From: Astragalus membranaceus
Taxonomy: Eukaryota > Streptophyta > Magnoliopsida > Fabales > Fabaceae
Direction: 5' to 3'
DNA length: 64,000 bases
Assembly (NCBI GenBank): GCA_039519185.1
Contig: CM076849.1
Location: forward strand, 72,287,784 to 72,351,783
The position numbers and the translations under genes are program-made. Positions 31,687 to 42,179 of this stretch are shown here, piece by piece (the stretch's first letter is position 1; every line of letters begins with the position of its first letter). Under the pieces are notes generated by a model. The model was not told the DNA's origin, did not search any database, and saw nothing but the letters and a program-made list of their open reading frames with translations.

Positions 31687-31735
31687 CCCCCCCCCCCCCA
31701 ACTTAAAATGAGCAGTGTCCCCACTGCTCTAAGTT
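31687..31735 (-). other. Internal G-tract and stem-loop in Athila-2
   Basis: On the - strand a stem AACTTAGAGCAGTG / CACTGCTC...TAAGTT with a GGGA loop is followed directly by 13 G residues (C-run 31687-31699). It is placed 1.26 kb before the 3' LTR. It resembles a second, internal polypurine tract. Confidence 0.6.
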
Positions 31736-31837
31736 GAGATTTTAAAGTAATTGTGCATCAAAATGGGGAGAGGGGTTAATACATGTGGGATAGCAACAAA
31801 ACATATAAGTATATTTAAAAATAACAACATTAAAGCT

Positions 31838-33486
31838 TTAATCTTTCTTTGCTCCACTCTTGACTCTTGAGCTTGATCTCAAAGGAATGTGTTTGACCTT
31901 CTGCTTCTTTTTCTTTGGCTCCTCAGCTTTTGGTGCATCTACACTAGGTGCAGTTGCACTAACCACTTCTATTGTTGGTTTTGGTTCAGCAGGTTTCTTT
32001 GATGCAGATGCTTCTGCACTAGCTTGTTTTGTTCCAGTGGGGTCAGCAACAGGTTCCTCAGTTGCTTCCTTAGTCTGTCCTCCTTCACCTGGGGTTGGTG
32101 GAGTAACTTGGGTAAGAACTGGTTCTGTTTGGGATCCAGCCTCATATTTCTTTCTTACTATGTCCTCCATGCTCAAATTCTGATCCTCTTCTTCCCCACT
32201 CTTGCCATTACTGTTAGTGGTGGTATCATCATCCTCCTCATCTTCATTCCTCTCCATTTGCTTCACCATTCTTGTCAATGTTTCATCCTCATTAGTATCA
32301 GCTAACTCTTCACTCAGGAACTCTTCTTCTTCCTCCTCAATTTTTTTCTTCTTCTCAGGCTGTTTCTTTTTAGTCTCGCTCTTCCTTTTCAGGACCTTTT
32401 TCTTCTTAGTTTCCTTTTCACTCTCTTATTTTTCCTCCTCATCTTCTTCTTCTTTTTCTTCCTCTTCTTCCTCATTATGAAAGACCCATGCTGGAAACAC
32501 TGGGGTTTCTAACTGAGTTGGTACCTATGACATCTCCATCAACCTATGTTGTAGCTAATCATGCTGCTCTTGCTGGAATCTCCACACTTCCTGGTGCTTC
32601 TGCACTAAGTGCTGCTGCACTAGGTTATTTGGTTCAGTCTTTGTCTTGGTTCTCTGTTTCATTTCAGCAGATAATTGGCTTGGAGGGTACTTTCTCTGTT
32701 GATGCTCATTAGAACTAATTTCTACCCCTTGTTTCATGCATAACTCAGTGATCAAGCATGGAAAGAATAAAAATCCTTCTGATTTAGTTGCACAATCTAG
32801 AATCTCTTTGTTAATGATTCTCCTTATGTCCACATTGTCATTGGTCAAGATTGCATCCAAGAGGATCAATCTATCTTTAGAGAGTGTATATGTGTGTGAT
32901 GTAGGGAAGATTGAGAAATCAATAAACAAGTACCAATTTCCTAACTCAGGGATCAGATATCTATTCTTAAGCTTAAATTCAGTGTTGGTGATTTTATCCC
33001 ATTTTGAGTTTTTCACAGCATTTCTAGACCTTACTCTTTCCATCTCTTTCTTTCCATACTCTTCTTTTTCTCTTCAAAATCAGAACCAGAGTAGACTAGG
33101 TTGTAATAGTTGTTAATTATATCAGCATCAAAGTAAACCTTTCTACCCCTAATTACAGAATGGTCCAGAGTTTTACCTTTGTTGTTGTCCTGAATTCCAG
33201 AATAGAACTCTCTTACTACTTGCTCCAAGTAGAATGCTCTGTGTTGCACAAACAGATCCCAATGAAGACTTGAGATTGTTGACATGAAGCTTGGGTGTGC
33301 TTTCATCAAACTATAACCTCTTTCTGGTAGGAATTTCATTTCCCAGAAATGCGCATGATCAGCATCAATTGGTACTGGACTAGGTGCAGTTGCACCAGCT
33401 TTCTTCTTTTGGGGTTGTTTTGATGTTGATCTTATGCGTGTGATGTTCTTCCCTGATGTTTTCATGGAACTTTGCTTGCGAACCAT
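31838..33486 (-). pseudogene. Athila-2 third ORF (plant transposon protein domain)
   Basis: The - strand starts MVRKQSSMKTSGK. A basic N-terminus is followed by HAHFWEMKFLPERGYSL and LVQHRAFYLEQVVREFYSG-type sequence. After a frameshift near 33035 comes ELGNWYLFIDFSIFPTS, DRLILLDAILTNDNVDI and GFLFFPCLITELC. Established knowledge: this block is the putative plant transposon protein domain (Transposase_32) found downstream of pol in Athila elements, in the slot sometimes called env-like. After a stop at 32555 the acidic/Lys-rich C-terminus continues in pieces (poly-Glu at 32300-32480) to 31838. I see no signal peptide or transmembrane segment. Confidence 0.7.
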
Positions 33487-34000
33487 TTTCTTGAATAGAG
33501 GTTGAAGATGGCGTTTTACAGAGAAATTGGGGATTTGCGAGAGAGAGAAAATGATTGGGGATGTTTTATGATTTTGTGAGAGAGGGGGTTACTATGGGTG
33601 GATAAACGGTAGCCATGGGGAGTTGGGTCGGTTTAAAGAGTGAATGAGTTAGTGGTTGGTTGATTTGATGTGGGTTATAGCCGTTAGGCTTATGTAGATG
33701 TGCATGCAATGAGACACGTGTGCCTTTAGGTGGGACAACACAACAATTCAGCCATTGATTATGATTACTTGTTTGTTGTGCTGACATTTCTGAAGTTTTT
33801 CACCCAAGTGGAATTTTTGAATTTGGTTGGTATATAGCACTGAGAGATTCTGAGGTGCAGATGCACCTTGGTGCAGATACACTTAGGTGCAGATGCACCA
33901 AAAACCTGTGTTCCTACAAAACACTTGAAAACATTAAATTGAACAAAAATTGCAAAACTAAATATTTAATAACATGGGTTGCCTCCCATAAGCGCTTGTT

Positions 34001-35190
34001 TTAAGAGCCTTTCAGGCTGACTATCTCTTTACCATAGAGATTTTGAAAATGTGTGGGGAATTTATCCCACACCACCTGTTCACCATAGTACATTTTTACT
34101 CTCTGGCCATTTACTTTGAAAGTGGTATTTGTGGCTGCATCATATAAATCAACTGCACGATGGGGGTAAATCTTGACTAGTTTGAATGGTCCTGACCATC
34201 TTGATTTAAGTTTTCCAGGAAATAATTTCAACCTGGAATTGTATAACAAGACCATTCCTCCTTCTCTAAGTTCTCTTCTTTGGATTCTTTTGTCATGCCA
34301 AGCTTTGGTTTTTGTCTTGTAAATTTCTGCATTCTCATAAGAGAATTGCCTAAATTCTTCCAGTTCATTCAATTTCAAAAACCTTTGTGCCCCTGCCTTG
34401 TTAAGCTCAAAATTTAACTTTTTCATAGCCCGGTTAGATTTGTTTTCCAATTCAACAGGCAGATGACATGCTTTGCCATAGACTAGCCTAAAGGGGGACA
34501 TACCTAATGGTGTTTTAAATGCAGTTCTGTATGCCCATAATGCCTCATCTAAATGTAGAGACCAATCTTTTCTTGATGGTCCAACCATTTTTTCAAGCAT
34601 TCTTTTAATTTCCCTATTTGATAGCTCAGTCTGCCCCACTTGTTTGTGGGCAGTAGACTGTAGCAATTTTATGCTTAATCCCATATTTTGCAAGAAGATT
34701 TTCAATGAATTTATTGTAAAAATGTGAGCCTTCATCATTGATGATTGCCCTTGGGGTGCCAAACCTTATAAAAATGTTTTTTCAGAAGGAATCTGCTAAC
34801 ATATTTGGCATCGTTATTTGGCAATGCTACTGCCTCTACCCATTTGGACACATAATCAACAGCTACCAAGATATATTGTTTGCCAAAAGAAGGTGGGAAA
34901 GGACCCATGAAATCCATGCCCCATACATCAAAAAGTTCAATTTCTAATATATTGGTTCTAGGCATTTCATGTTTTTTAGAAATATTACCTGCTCTTTGAC
35001 ATTTGTCACAAGTTTTGACCATTGAATATGAATCTTTAAATAAAGTGGGCCAATAATAACCAGACTGTAATACCTTAGCTGCTGTTCTGTGGCTTCCAAA
35101 GTGACCTCCATATGGTGCAGCATGGCAGTGTAGAGCACTGCTTGCTGTTCTTCTTGTGGGATGCATTTCCTCATTAACTGATCTGGGCAC
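34001..35190 (-). pseudogene. Athila-2 integrase, frameshifted
   Basis: - strand 35190-34735: zinc motif remnants (HCHAAPYGGHFGSHRT ... CDKCQRAG) and core start WGMDFMGPFPPSFG, VDYVSKWVEA. The frame is lost after FLLKKHF near 34800. The second catalytic Asp region is scrambled. From 34762 the frame resumes: TELSNREIKRMLEK, WAYRTAFKTPLGMSPF, RWSGPFKLVKIYP, KVNGQRVKMYYG. The C-terminus is complete, with a stop near 34001. Confidence 0.85.
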
Positions 35191-35368
35191 ATTTTATAGA
35201 GAAATGGATCATTCCAATGATACTGTTTGACTATGTGAAAAAATCTCCTTCTTTGTTAATAAGTCATATCCACTGGGACTACCTTGCTCACAAGAAAATT
35301 AACTATGTCAGCAAACCATGGTGCATCTGCACTAGGTGTAGAAGCACTGTATGCTGCTACACTAATTG

Positions 35369-35839
35369 TTAACAGTTTTTCATCAGGAAAACTTTCCCTG
35401 ATCTCTCCCTTCTGTGTACCTGTTCTTTCACCTCAAGTCTAGATAAATGGTCAGCAACTTGGTTCTCCACCCCCTTTTTATCTCTAATTTCAATATCAAA
35501 TTCTTGAAGGAGGAGAATCCATCTTATTAATCTTGGTTTTGCATCTTTTTTTGAAATTAAATACTTGATGGCAGCATGATCAGTATAAACAATAACTTTG
35601 GTGCCAACCAAGTAAGATCAAAATTTATCAAATGCAAAAACCACTGCTAATAACTCCTTTTCTGTTACAGTATAGTTCATTTGTGCTTCAATTAATGTCT
35701 TGCTAGCATAATAAATGGAATGAAAGATTTTGTCATACCTTTGCCCTAAGACAGCTCCTACAGCAAGTTCACTAGCACCACACATTAATTCAAAAGGCCT
35801 GCTCCAATCTGGTGTAACAATCACTGGTGCATTCACCAA
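35369..35839 (-). pseudogene. Athila-2 RNase H, catalytic Asp lost
   Basis: - strand 35839-35618 gives VIVTPDWSRPFELMCGASELAVGAVLGQR; the position normally Asp in CDAS is Gly. A stop at about 35612-35620 interrupts, then 35611-35369 gives VIVYTDHAAIKYLISKKDAKPRLIRWILLLQEFDIEI and NQVADHLSRLE. Loss of the first catalytic Asp predicts no RNase H activity. Confidence 0.85.
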
Positions 35840-36031
35840 TGCTCTTTTGAGTTTTTGGAATGCGTCTATACATGGTTCATCAAAGTTGAAAGTTGCATCA
35901 ATTTGCAGGAGTGTACATAATGCCTTGGATGTCCTTGAAAAAACTTTGATAAATTTTCTATAGAAGCCTACATGGCCTAAGAAGCTTCTGATTCCTTTAA
36001 CATTTGTTGGAGGTGGCAGTTTTTCAATGAC

Positions 36032-36585
36032 CTAAATCTTGGCTTGATCCACTTCCAGACCTTTCTTTGACACTTTATGACCTAACACAATGCCTTCTTG
36101 TACCATGAAATGGCACTTCTCCCAATTAAGCACTAAGTTTGTTTCCTCACATCTTTGGAGAATTTTCTCTAAATTTGATAAACATGACTGAAATGTGTCT
36201 CCAAAAACTGAGAAATCATCCATGAATACTTCCATTGATTTCTCAATGAAGTCAGAGAAAATGGACATCATGCACCTTTGGAATGTTGCAGGTGCATTAC
36301 AGAGTCCAAAAGGCATTCTTCTAAATGCAAAGGTTCCATAGGGACATGTAAAGGTAGTTTTTTGTTGGTCATCAGGTTCTATTGCAATTTGATTGTATCC
36401 TGAATAACCATCTAATAAACAATAAAACTCTTTACCTGCTAACCTATCTAACATTTGGTCAATGAAAGGTAAAGGGAAGTGGTCTTTCTTTGTGGCCTTA
36501 TTGAGTTTTCTCTAGTCCATACATATTCTCCAACTTGTAACAGTTCTTGTAGGTATTAACTCATTTTTTTCACTGGCTATTATTG
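36032..36585 (-). pseudogene. Athila-2 reverse transcriptase palm
   Basis: - strand: FYCLLDGYSGYNQIAI, FAFRRMPFGLCNAPATFQRCM, catalytic FMDDFSVFG, CHFMVQEGIVLGHKVS. FMDD is the normal Athila version of YxDD. The frame stops with TAG at 36032-36034 just before the VIEKLPPP block, and the upstream join to the fingers near 36455-36600 is broken. Confidence 0.88.
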
Positions 36586-37254
36586 TTACACCCCCTTCTT
36601 TGGAACACACTGTACAGGGCTTACCCATGCATTATCTGATATGGGGTATATAATTCCAGCATCTAGCCACTTAATGATTTCCTTCTTTACAACCTCTTTC
36701 ATTATAGGATTTAGCCTTCTTTGCCCTTCTATATAATTTTTAGAATTATCTTCTAAAATCATCGTATGCATGCATATAGAAGGGCTAATTCCTTTTATGT
36801 CTGCCATTTGCCAGCCTATAGCTTTTGTATGCTTTCTTAAGGTACAAATGAGATCATGCTCCTGCTTTATGTCTGCCATTTGCCAGCCTATAGCTTTTGT
36901 ATTTCTAGCATCTGCAGGAAATACAAATTTGTCAACTTTAACCAGAATATCTTCAATAATTCCCTCTGGATAAGCTATTGATCTATCAGCAAGTTGAAGT
37001 GTTAATGTTGTAGGTCTAGCATTTCCAATTCCAAGTTGTGTAAATATGGATTTAGGCAGTAAGTTGATACTTGCACCTAGGTCACATAATGCACGACCTG
37101 TATAAGATTTTCCTATTGAGAATGGAACTGTAAAACTGCCAGGATCCTTTAGTTTTCTTGGTATTTTGGTTTGCAAAATCAGACCACATTCTTTGGGCAT
37201 AGAAACTGTTTCAAAATCCCCTAATCTTCTTCTTTTTGAAAGCACGTCTTTCAT
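36586..37254 (-). pseudogene. Athila-2 protease fused to RT start by deletion and duplication
   Basis: - strand: protease CDLGASINLLPKSIF ... LADRSIAYPEGIIEDILVKVDKFVFPAD. The rest of the protease and the protease-RT linker are missing. A TKAIGWQMADIK block follows, then QEHDLICTLRKH, then the same block again leading into GISPSICMH and RRLNPIMKEVVKKEIIKWLDAGIIYPIS. The nucleotide duplicates are at 36801-36839 and 36869-36901. This looks like a template-switch scar. Confidence 0.85.
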
Positions 37255-37632
37255 AAATTAAGCATAATTAGGCATTTGTTGAAGTGCTTCAACTAAAGGA
37301 ACATTAATATGTAACTGTTTTAAAACATCTAAAAACTTACTGAATTGCTTCTCCTCATGTGCCTTTTTTAACCTTTGAGAAAAAGGAGGAGAAGGGTATT
37401 CAGGGACTAACCTTGGAGTTGGAACTTCATGAGATGCAGATGCATCAGGTGCTTCTGCATCTTGAGTATTTTTTCCATTTTTAATTTTTTCTCCCTTACC
37501 TGTACCTTCAATCTCTTATGGTTCTGAAAGATCTTTTCCACTCCTTAAAGAAATGGCCGTCACTTGTTCCTTACCTGGCCTGTGGGTTGTGGTGGCTTCT
37601 GTATTTGATGGTAGTGTACCTATTGGTCTTTG

Positions 37633-37998
37633 TTACAGAGATGTAGCCAATTGTCCCACTTGATTTTCCAAATTCTTTATAGATGCATCTTGTGCTTGCT
37701 TAGCTGTTCTAGTTTCACTAATGAAGGATTTGAGTAAGGCTTCTAAAGAGTTATCATTGGCAGGTGTTTGTTGTCTTTGGTAATTCTGAGATTGGAATCC
37801 TGGTGGTGTGGCTGGTGCAGATGCACTTGGTGCAGGTGCAGTAGTATTGTTATTGTTCCACCTGAAGTTTGGGTGGTTCTTCCAACCAAGGTTATAGGTG
37901 TTAGAGTAAGGGTTGCTATTCCTAGTGTATCCTACATAATTGACAGAGACAGGGTTGCTAGGACATTCCTCATACATGTGACCTCCTCCACAATACAC
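37633..37998 (-). pseudogene. Athila-2 gag zinc-finger and C-terminal region
   Basis: - strand: CGGGHMYEECPSNPVSVNYVG is an Athila-type nucleocapsid motif. It is followed by Asn/Pro-rich NPYSNTYNLGW and an Ala/Pro/Ser linker containing a GTGCAGATGCAC dyad (37815), then a short coiled coil (LKSFISETRTAKQ, KNLENQVGQLATSL). It is separated from gag by stops between 38000 and 38264. Confidence 0.75.
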
Positions 37999-38263
37999 AC
38001 AAGATGTATCACCTGGAGGGGCTTGTTATATGGCTGCTGCAGTGTTTTCTGTTGGTGCAGCTGCACTAGGTGCAGGTGCACTGGTTGAAGTGAGGTTTTT
38101 AAACATGTTTGTCAGTGTGGCTAACTGAGCAGATAGGGCTGATACATCACAAATTTCATGTACCCTGACAGTTTCTTTTGGGCACTCACACTCTCAGTAG
38201 GCCAACTAGAACTATTGGTTGCAATTCTATCAATCAATTCACATGCTTCATTATAAGACAAGT

Positions 38264-39085
38264 TTAATAACACACCCCAGATGATGCATCAAGCATTATT
38301 CTGGTTTGGGGTTCTAAACCATTATAAAAAGTTTCCATTTGAATAATGACAGGTAGACCATGATGTGGACATTTTCTTAAAAGTTCTTTCCATCTTTTCC
38401 ATGCTTCAAACAATGATTCAAATTCTTTTTGTCTAAAAGATGTAATATCATTTCTCATCCTGGCATTTTTTATGGGTGGAAAATATTTTGCTAAAAACTT
38501 TTTAGCCATTTCATTCCATGAATGAATAGAATTAGGCTCCATTGAATTCAACCAAGATTTTGCCTTATCTTTCAAAGAATATGGAAATAGCTTAAGTCTA
38601 AATGCATCTTCACTAACACCAAGAAGAATAAAATTACTACATACTTCTAAAAACTGTTTTAAATGCTCATGGGGATCCTCATGGAAAGATCCACCAAACT
38701 GACCAATTGTTTGTAGCATTTGGAACATTATGGGTTTAAATTCAAAATGCACAGCATCAATATGAGGTTTTGCTATACTTGTTTTCATATTTTGAAGATT
38801 AAACATAGCATAATCCCTCATAGGTCTATTTCTATCATTAATCATACCTATTGGGCCCATGATGATGAATTGATTTATGTGATCATCCTCAGGTTCATGA
38901 TGAGTGCTTGGGCCACCTCTGACTGATCCTCCACCTGAACCTGGTCTAGATCCCTCTTCTTCACTTTGATGAGACATAGTGACTCTGCAGCTTTGAACTC
39001 TTTGTTTCTTGAGCCTCAGCAACTTTCTAAACCTTCTCTCTATCTCAGGATCTAATGCAAATTCTGGTGATCTGACCTTGTGCAT
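38264..39085 (-). pseudogene. Athila-2 gag
   Basis: - strand: MHKVRSPEFALDPEIERRFR; then MRDYAMFNLQNMKTSIAKP, FELKP-type FEFKPIMFQMLQTIGQFGG, DPHEHLKQFLEVC, the capsid block FPYSLKDKAKSWLNSMEPNSI and FLAKYFPPIKNARMRNDI, ending GLEPQTRIMLDASSG. Typical of Athila capsid. The normal gag continues past this stop, so the ORF is truncated. Confidence 0.88.
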
Positions 39086-39170
39086 AAGCTAGTGCATCTG
39101 CACTAAGAAACAAACTACCAGAATAATAAAACACTAATTTATAAATCTAAACAACAAAAATTAATGGCAA

Positions 39171-39188
39171 TCCCCGGAAACGGCGCCA
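39171..39188 (-). other. Athila-2 primer binding site
   Basis: On the - strand TGGCGCCGTTTCCGGGGA lies 6 nt inside the 5' LTR. It differs from the Athila-A site at one position (GTTTCC for GTTGCC). Confidence 0.85.
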
Positions 39189-39194
39189 AAAACT

Positions 39195-41258
39195 TGATGT
39201 GTGAAAATATGTGCAAGTATACACAGTCACAAACAAGTAATATAGTGATGAGAAAGGTCGAACCCACAGGGATTGGTTAAACTTTTGAATGTTTTGAAAG
39301 CATATAAATTGGTGCTACTACACTACTCACAATTTTTGGGGTTTTAGTGTCAAGTGAAAACAGAATGCAAATATGTAAAAGAATATGAATGAAATCAGTT
39401 GAGAATGATAGTTGAGATGTCTTCATTAAATAATTCACTTTTGAGAGTTTTGTGCTTTTATGTGGTGCAGATGCACCAAGGTGCAGATGTATTGAGTGCA
39501 GCTACATGAGTATGTGTCTTTCAGCTACTTTCTTCAGAGTTTCATTCCAAGCTTCCTATGTCTAGGCGTGATAAATAAGTTCACTCCTGCCTTTGAAGTA
39601 CCCACTGTTTCACCCTAAGGACTATGTTCTCCTATGTCTAGGACTTAACATGGTTTTAACAAAGTTTTCTTTATTACACAAGTTAACAAAGCCTTCATTA
39701 AAACACTCACCCTTATTAATCTTGATTTCTAGTTATAATCCATGTTTGTGAATATAACTCTACTTATTCTAAGCGATCAACCTCACAATAAGATGGATAT
39801 AGTATAACACAAGACCCAAAATACATGCAACACTTAAAGGCACAATAACTTACTCAAAATCTCATTATAAAGTTAGAACATCTCAACCGTAAACGATTTA
39901 GCTCATAACATACATTGCAAGGCAAAGATAGATGAAATAAAACATATTAATATAAATGAAAGTACAAGAGATATCAATAGGGTAGAGATTACACTGATTG
40001 AAGTACTCTTGCATAAATTTGCCCAGCAGTGCAGAAGCACTGACTTCCTGGTGCAGTTGCACCTAACTAAGTTGATGAAGAAGTGAAGGAAGAAGTCGTT
40101 AGTTCCTTCATTACCTTCTTGCCAACTAACTACTACTAAAAACTATAAGGAATGAAACTACTAAATTACAAGTGAAATGTATGATCTATCTATTATGATA
40201 TGATATGATTCAAGTGAGAAGTGGAAGCCTTTATATAGCCTTGGAAGTTTCCTTCAAGTGAGGTTTTGCTTGGAGATCAAGCTGACAAAAGGTGGCTTAA
40301 CCATGGTTACTTTTCAGAGCTTTGATTGAGAAGACTGAGTCCAAAAGGGGAGGTCCAAATGTGGAAAGCCATGTGTTCTAGATGCGTAGCCTTTCATGAT
40401 GATTTTCCATTGTGGGCGCCTCCTCTTGCATGTTGGCATGTGCCTCCATGTAACTTATGACTAAGCATGATGTTATAGAAGTTTATGCATTGGTATGAAT
40501 TGAGGTGCTTCCAAGATGGGGTTAAATTTGCCTTCAGCGCAGGATGGTGCAGACGCACCTAAGTGCAGTTGCACTGCTGTAAGTGTAGTTTAGTGCAGAT
40601 GCATTGTTGTTTCCCTGGTGTATTTGCACCTAACTGCAAGTGCACTTGAACAAACATCTCAAACATACCAATTTTTTTTTAATCAAACAGGCAACAAGCC
40701 TGAATTTATTAAAAGTAAAAAGAAAACAAGACAAACCACAAGGGGGGACTAGACCAAAACCCTTGACAATGATTACAATAATTGAAAGCCTAAAAAGGCT
40801 CCTAAAATTAACAACCAAAGAACTCTAAGAAAAGAAATTCTAAGGCGACCAGGACAACCTTAAGAAGAAAGCAGGTCAACATCCGATGAACCCCCACACA
40901 CTCCACCCCTCGCCTACTGAACACCCACATCAACCCCACTCCCTGCACCACCTCACTATTCTCATATTAAGCACACTCCCAAAGATCGAGGTTTAGAGAT
41001 GGAGGCCAAAGGGGGGGAGCCCGACGAAGAGAACTGCTAACTGAAAGCTGTCGACCAATGGACCCAAATTCCGAACACACAACCATCATCCATTGCCTAC
41101 TGAACGCACGCGCCAAGCACCCTGCACCACCTCAATATCCTCACATTAAGCTCACTTCCAAAGAACGAGGTTAAAGGAGGAGGCCCTGGGATTGGGAAGG
41201 GGCTCAGAAGCAAAAGGAATAATGGCAACGCATCAGCAACCACCCATCAGCAAACATA

Positions 41259-41297
<39 letters not shown>

Positions 41298-41440
41298 CTT
41301 AAATCATTACATAATCCTCTTTGAAACATAGAATGTTGTTATCTTACTCAAACTACTATATTTAACAGATATTATACTTGGTTTCAAGCAATTAGTTATG
41401 TTTAGATGCATAAATAACTCTATATAAAATAGAGTTATCA
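39195..41440 (-). repeat. Athila-2 right (5') LTR with insert
   Basis: 2246 bp, of which 591 bp is an insertion plus its target copy. The rest aligns to 28795-30427. The outer end is AGAGTTATCA. Confidence 0.92.
40673..41250 (-). mobile_element. Short non-LTR retroelement insert (truncated LINE or SINE)
   Basis: 578 bp absent from the other LTR, flanked by a 13-bp duplication CAAACATACCAAT (40660-40672, 41251-41263). The left edge is a T run, meaning a poly(A) tail on the - strand after GGCTTGTTGCCTGTTTGATT. The long target duplication and A-tail indicate target-primed reverse transcription. No coding domain; the 3' end resembles plant L1 3' UTRs. Confidence 0.85.
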
Positions 41441-41902
41441 GTTGTCAAACAGATCAAGTCTCGGGTAAAAGAGTTTCCTTGTCTGTATCTTCCCAATCCT
41501 GAACCTTTTAAAATTGTTGAAACTGATGCCTCTGACATTGGTTATGGTGGCATTTTAAAACAAAAGGTTTCTGGAAAAGAACAAATCATTGCTTTTACTT
41601 CTAAACACTGGAACCCTGCACAGCACAAATATTCTGCTGTCAAGAAGGAAGTTTTAGCCATTGTTTTGTATATTTCAAAATTTCAATCTGATTTACTTAA
41701 TCAAAGATTTCTTGTTCGGGTTGACTGCAAATCCGCAAAAGATATTTTACAAAAGGATGTCAAAAATATTGCATCAAAACATATTTTTTCCAGATGGCAA
41801 GCTATCTTAAGTATATTTGATTTTGATATTGAATATCTTAAAGGATCTGACAATGCTCTCCCTGACTACCTCACTCGTAAATATTTTCAGGGAAATAATT
41901 AA
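41441..41902 (+). pseudogene. EPRV-2 RNase H and end of polyprotein
   Basis: Resumes the polyprotein cut by Athila-2: VKQIKSRVKEFPCL, ETDASDIGYGGIL, HWNPAQHKYSAVKKEV, DCKSAKDIL, FDFDIEYLKG and DYLTRKYFQGNN ending with TAA (41900-41902). RNase H catalytic residues look intact. A TTTTCAGGGAAAT sequence occupies the same place as TTTTTGCAGGGAAATG at the ORF2 start of EPRV-1. Sequence after the stop (SSSSSRGKGRINP in another frame) resembles the basic start of ORF2. Confidence 0.85.
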
Positions 41903-42010
41903 GTCCTCTTCCTCCTCACGAGGAAAGGGAAGAATAAACCCCAATCTTTTTGTTGTTACTATAACACCCAAACACTGGAATAAACCTAGAAAAGTCTCAA
42001 TCTTCAAATT

Positions 42011-42130
42011 GTTTTCCAAAATGATCTTCAAAATGATTTCCAAAATGTTTTATAAAATACTTTCCAAAATGTTCTTCAAAATGTTTTTCAAAATGTTTTT
42101 CGAAATGTTTTTCAAAATGATCTTCAATTT
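42011..42130. repeat. 12-bp tandem repeat, about 10 units
   Basis: Units of the type GTTTTTCAAAAT / GATCTTCAAAAT run without interruption. They lie where + strand EPRV-2 meets - strand EPRV-3. Translated either way they give FKMF-like or HFEK-like periodic peptides. Confidence 0.9.
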
Positions 42131-42179
42131 AGTTTTATCAAATGGTGGCCTCATTTTTTCTATCAATCTGGTTAGTTCT

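Larger units (their letters stand above)
28795..41440 (-). mobile_element. Athila-2: near full-length, decayed Athila element
   Basis: LTR ends on the + strand are TGGTGTGTGAAAATATG...AGAGTTATCA. The target duplication GTTGT is exact (28790-28794, 41441-41445). The primer site (39171-39188) and polypurine tract (30428-30444) set - sense. Order along the sense: 5' LTR, gag (39085), zinc-finger region, protease, RT, RNase H, integrase, a third ORF with the putative plant transposon protein domain, a G-tract hairpin, 3' LTR. Every gene is interrupted. LTR copies differ at a few percent by eye. Confidence 0.93.

Noticed and set aside
32202..32480. Poly-Ser + strand frame
   Set aside because: It is the complement of the acidic Glu/Lys-rich tail of the Athila-2 third ORF.
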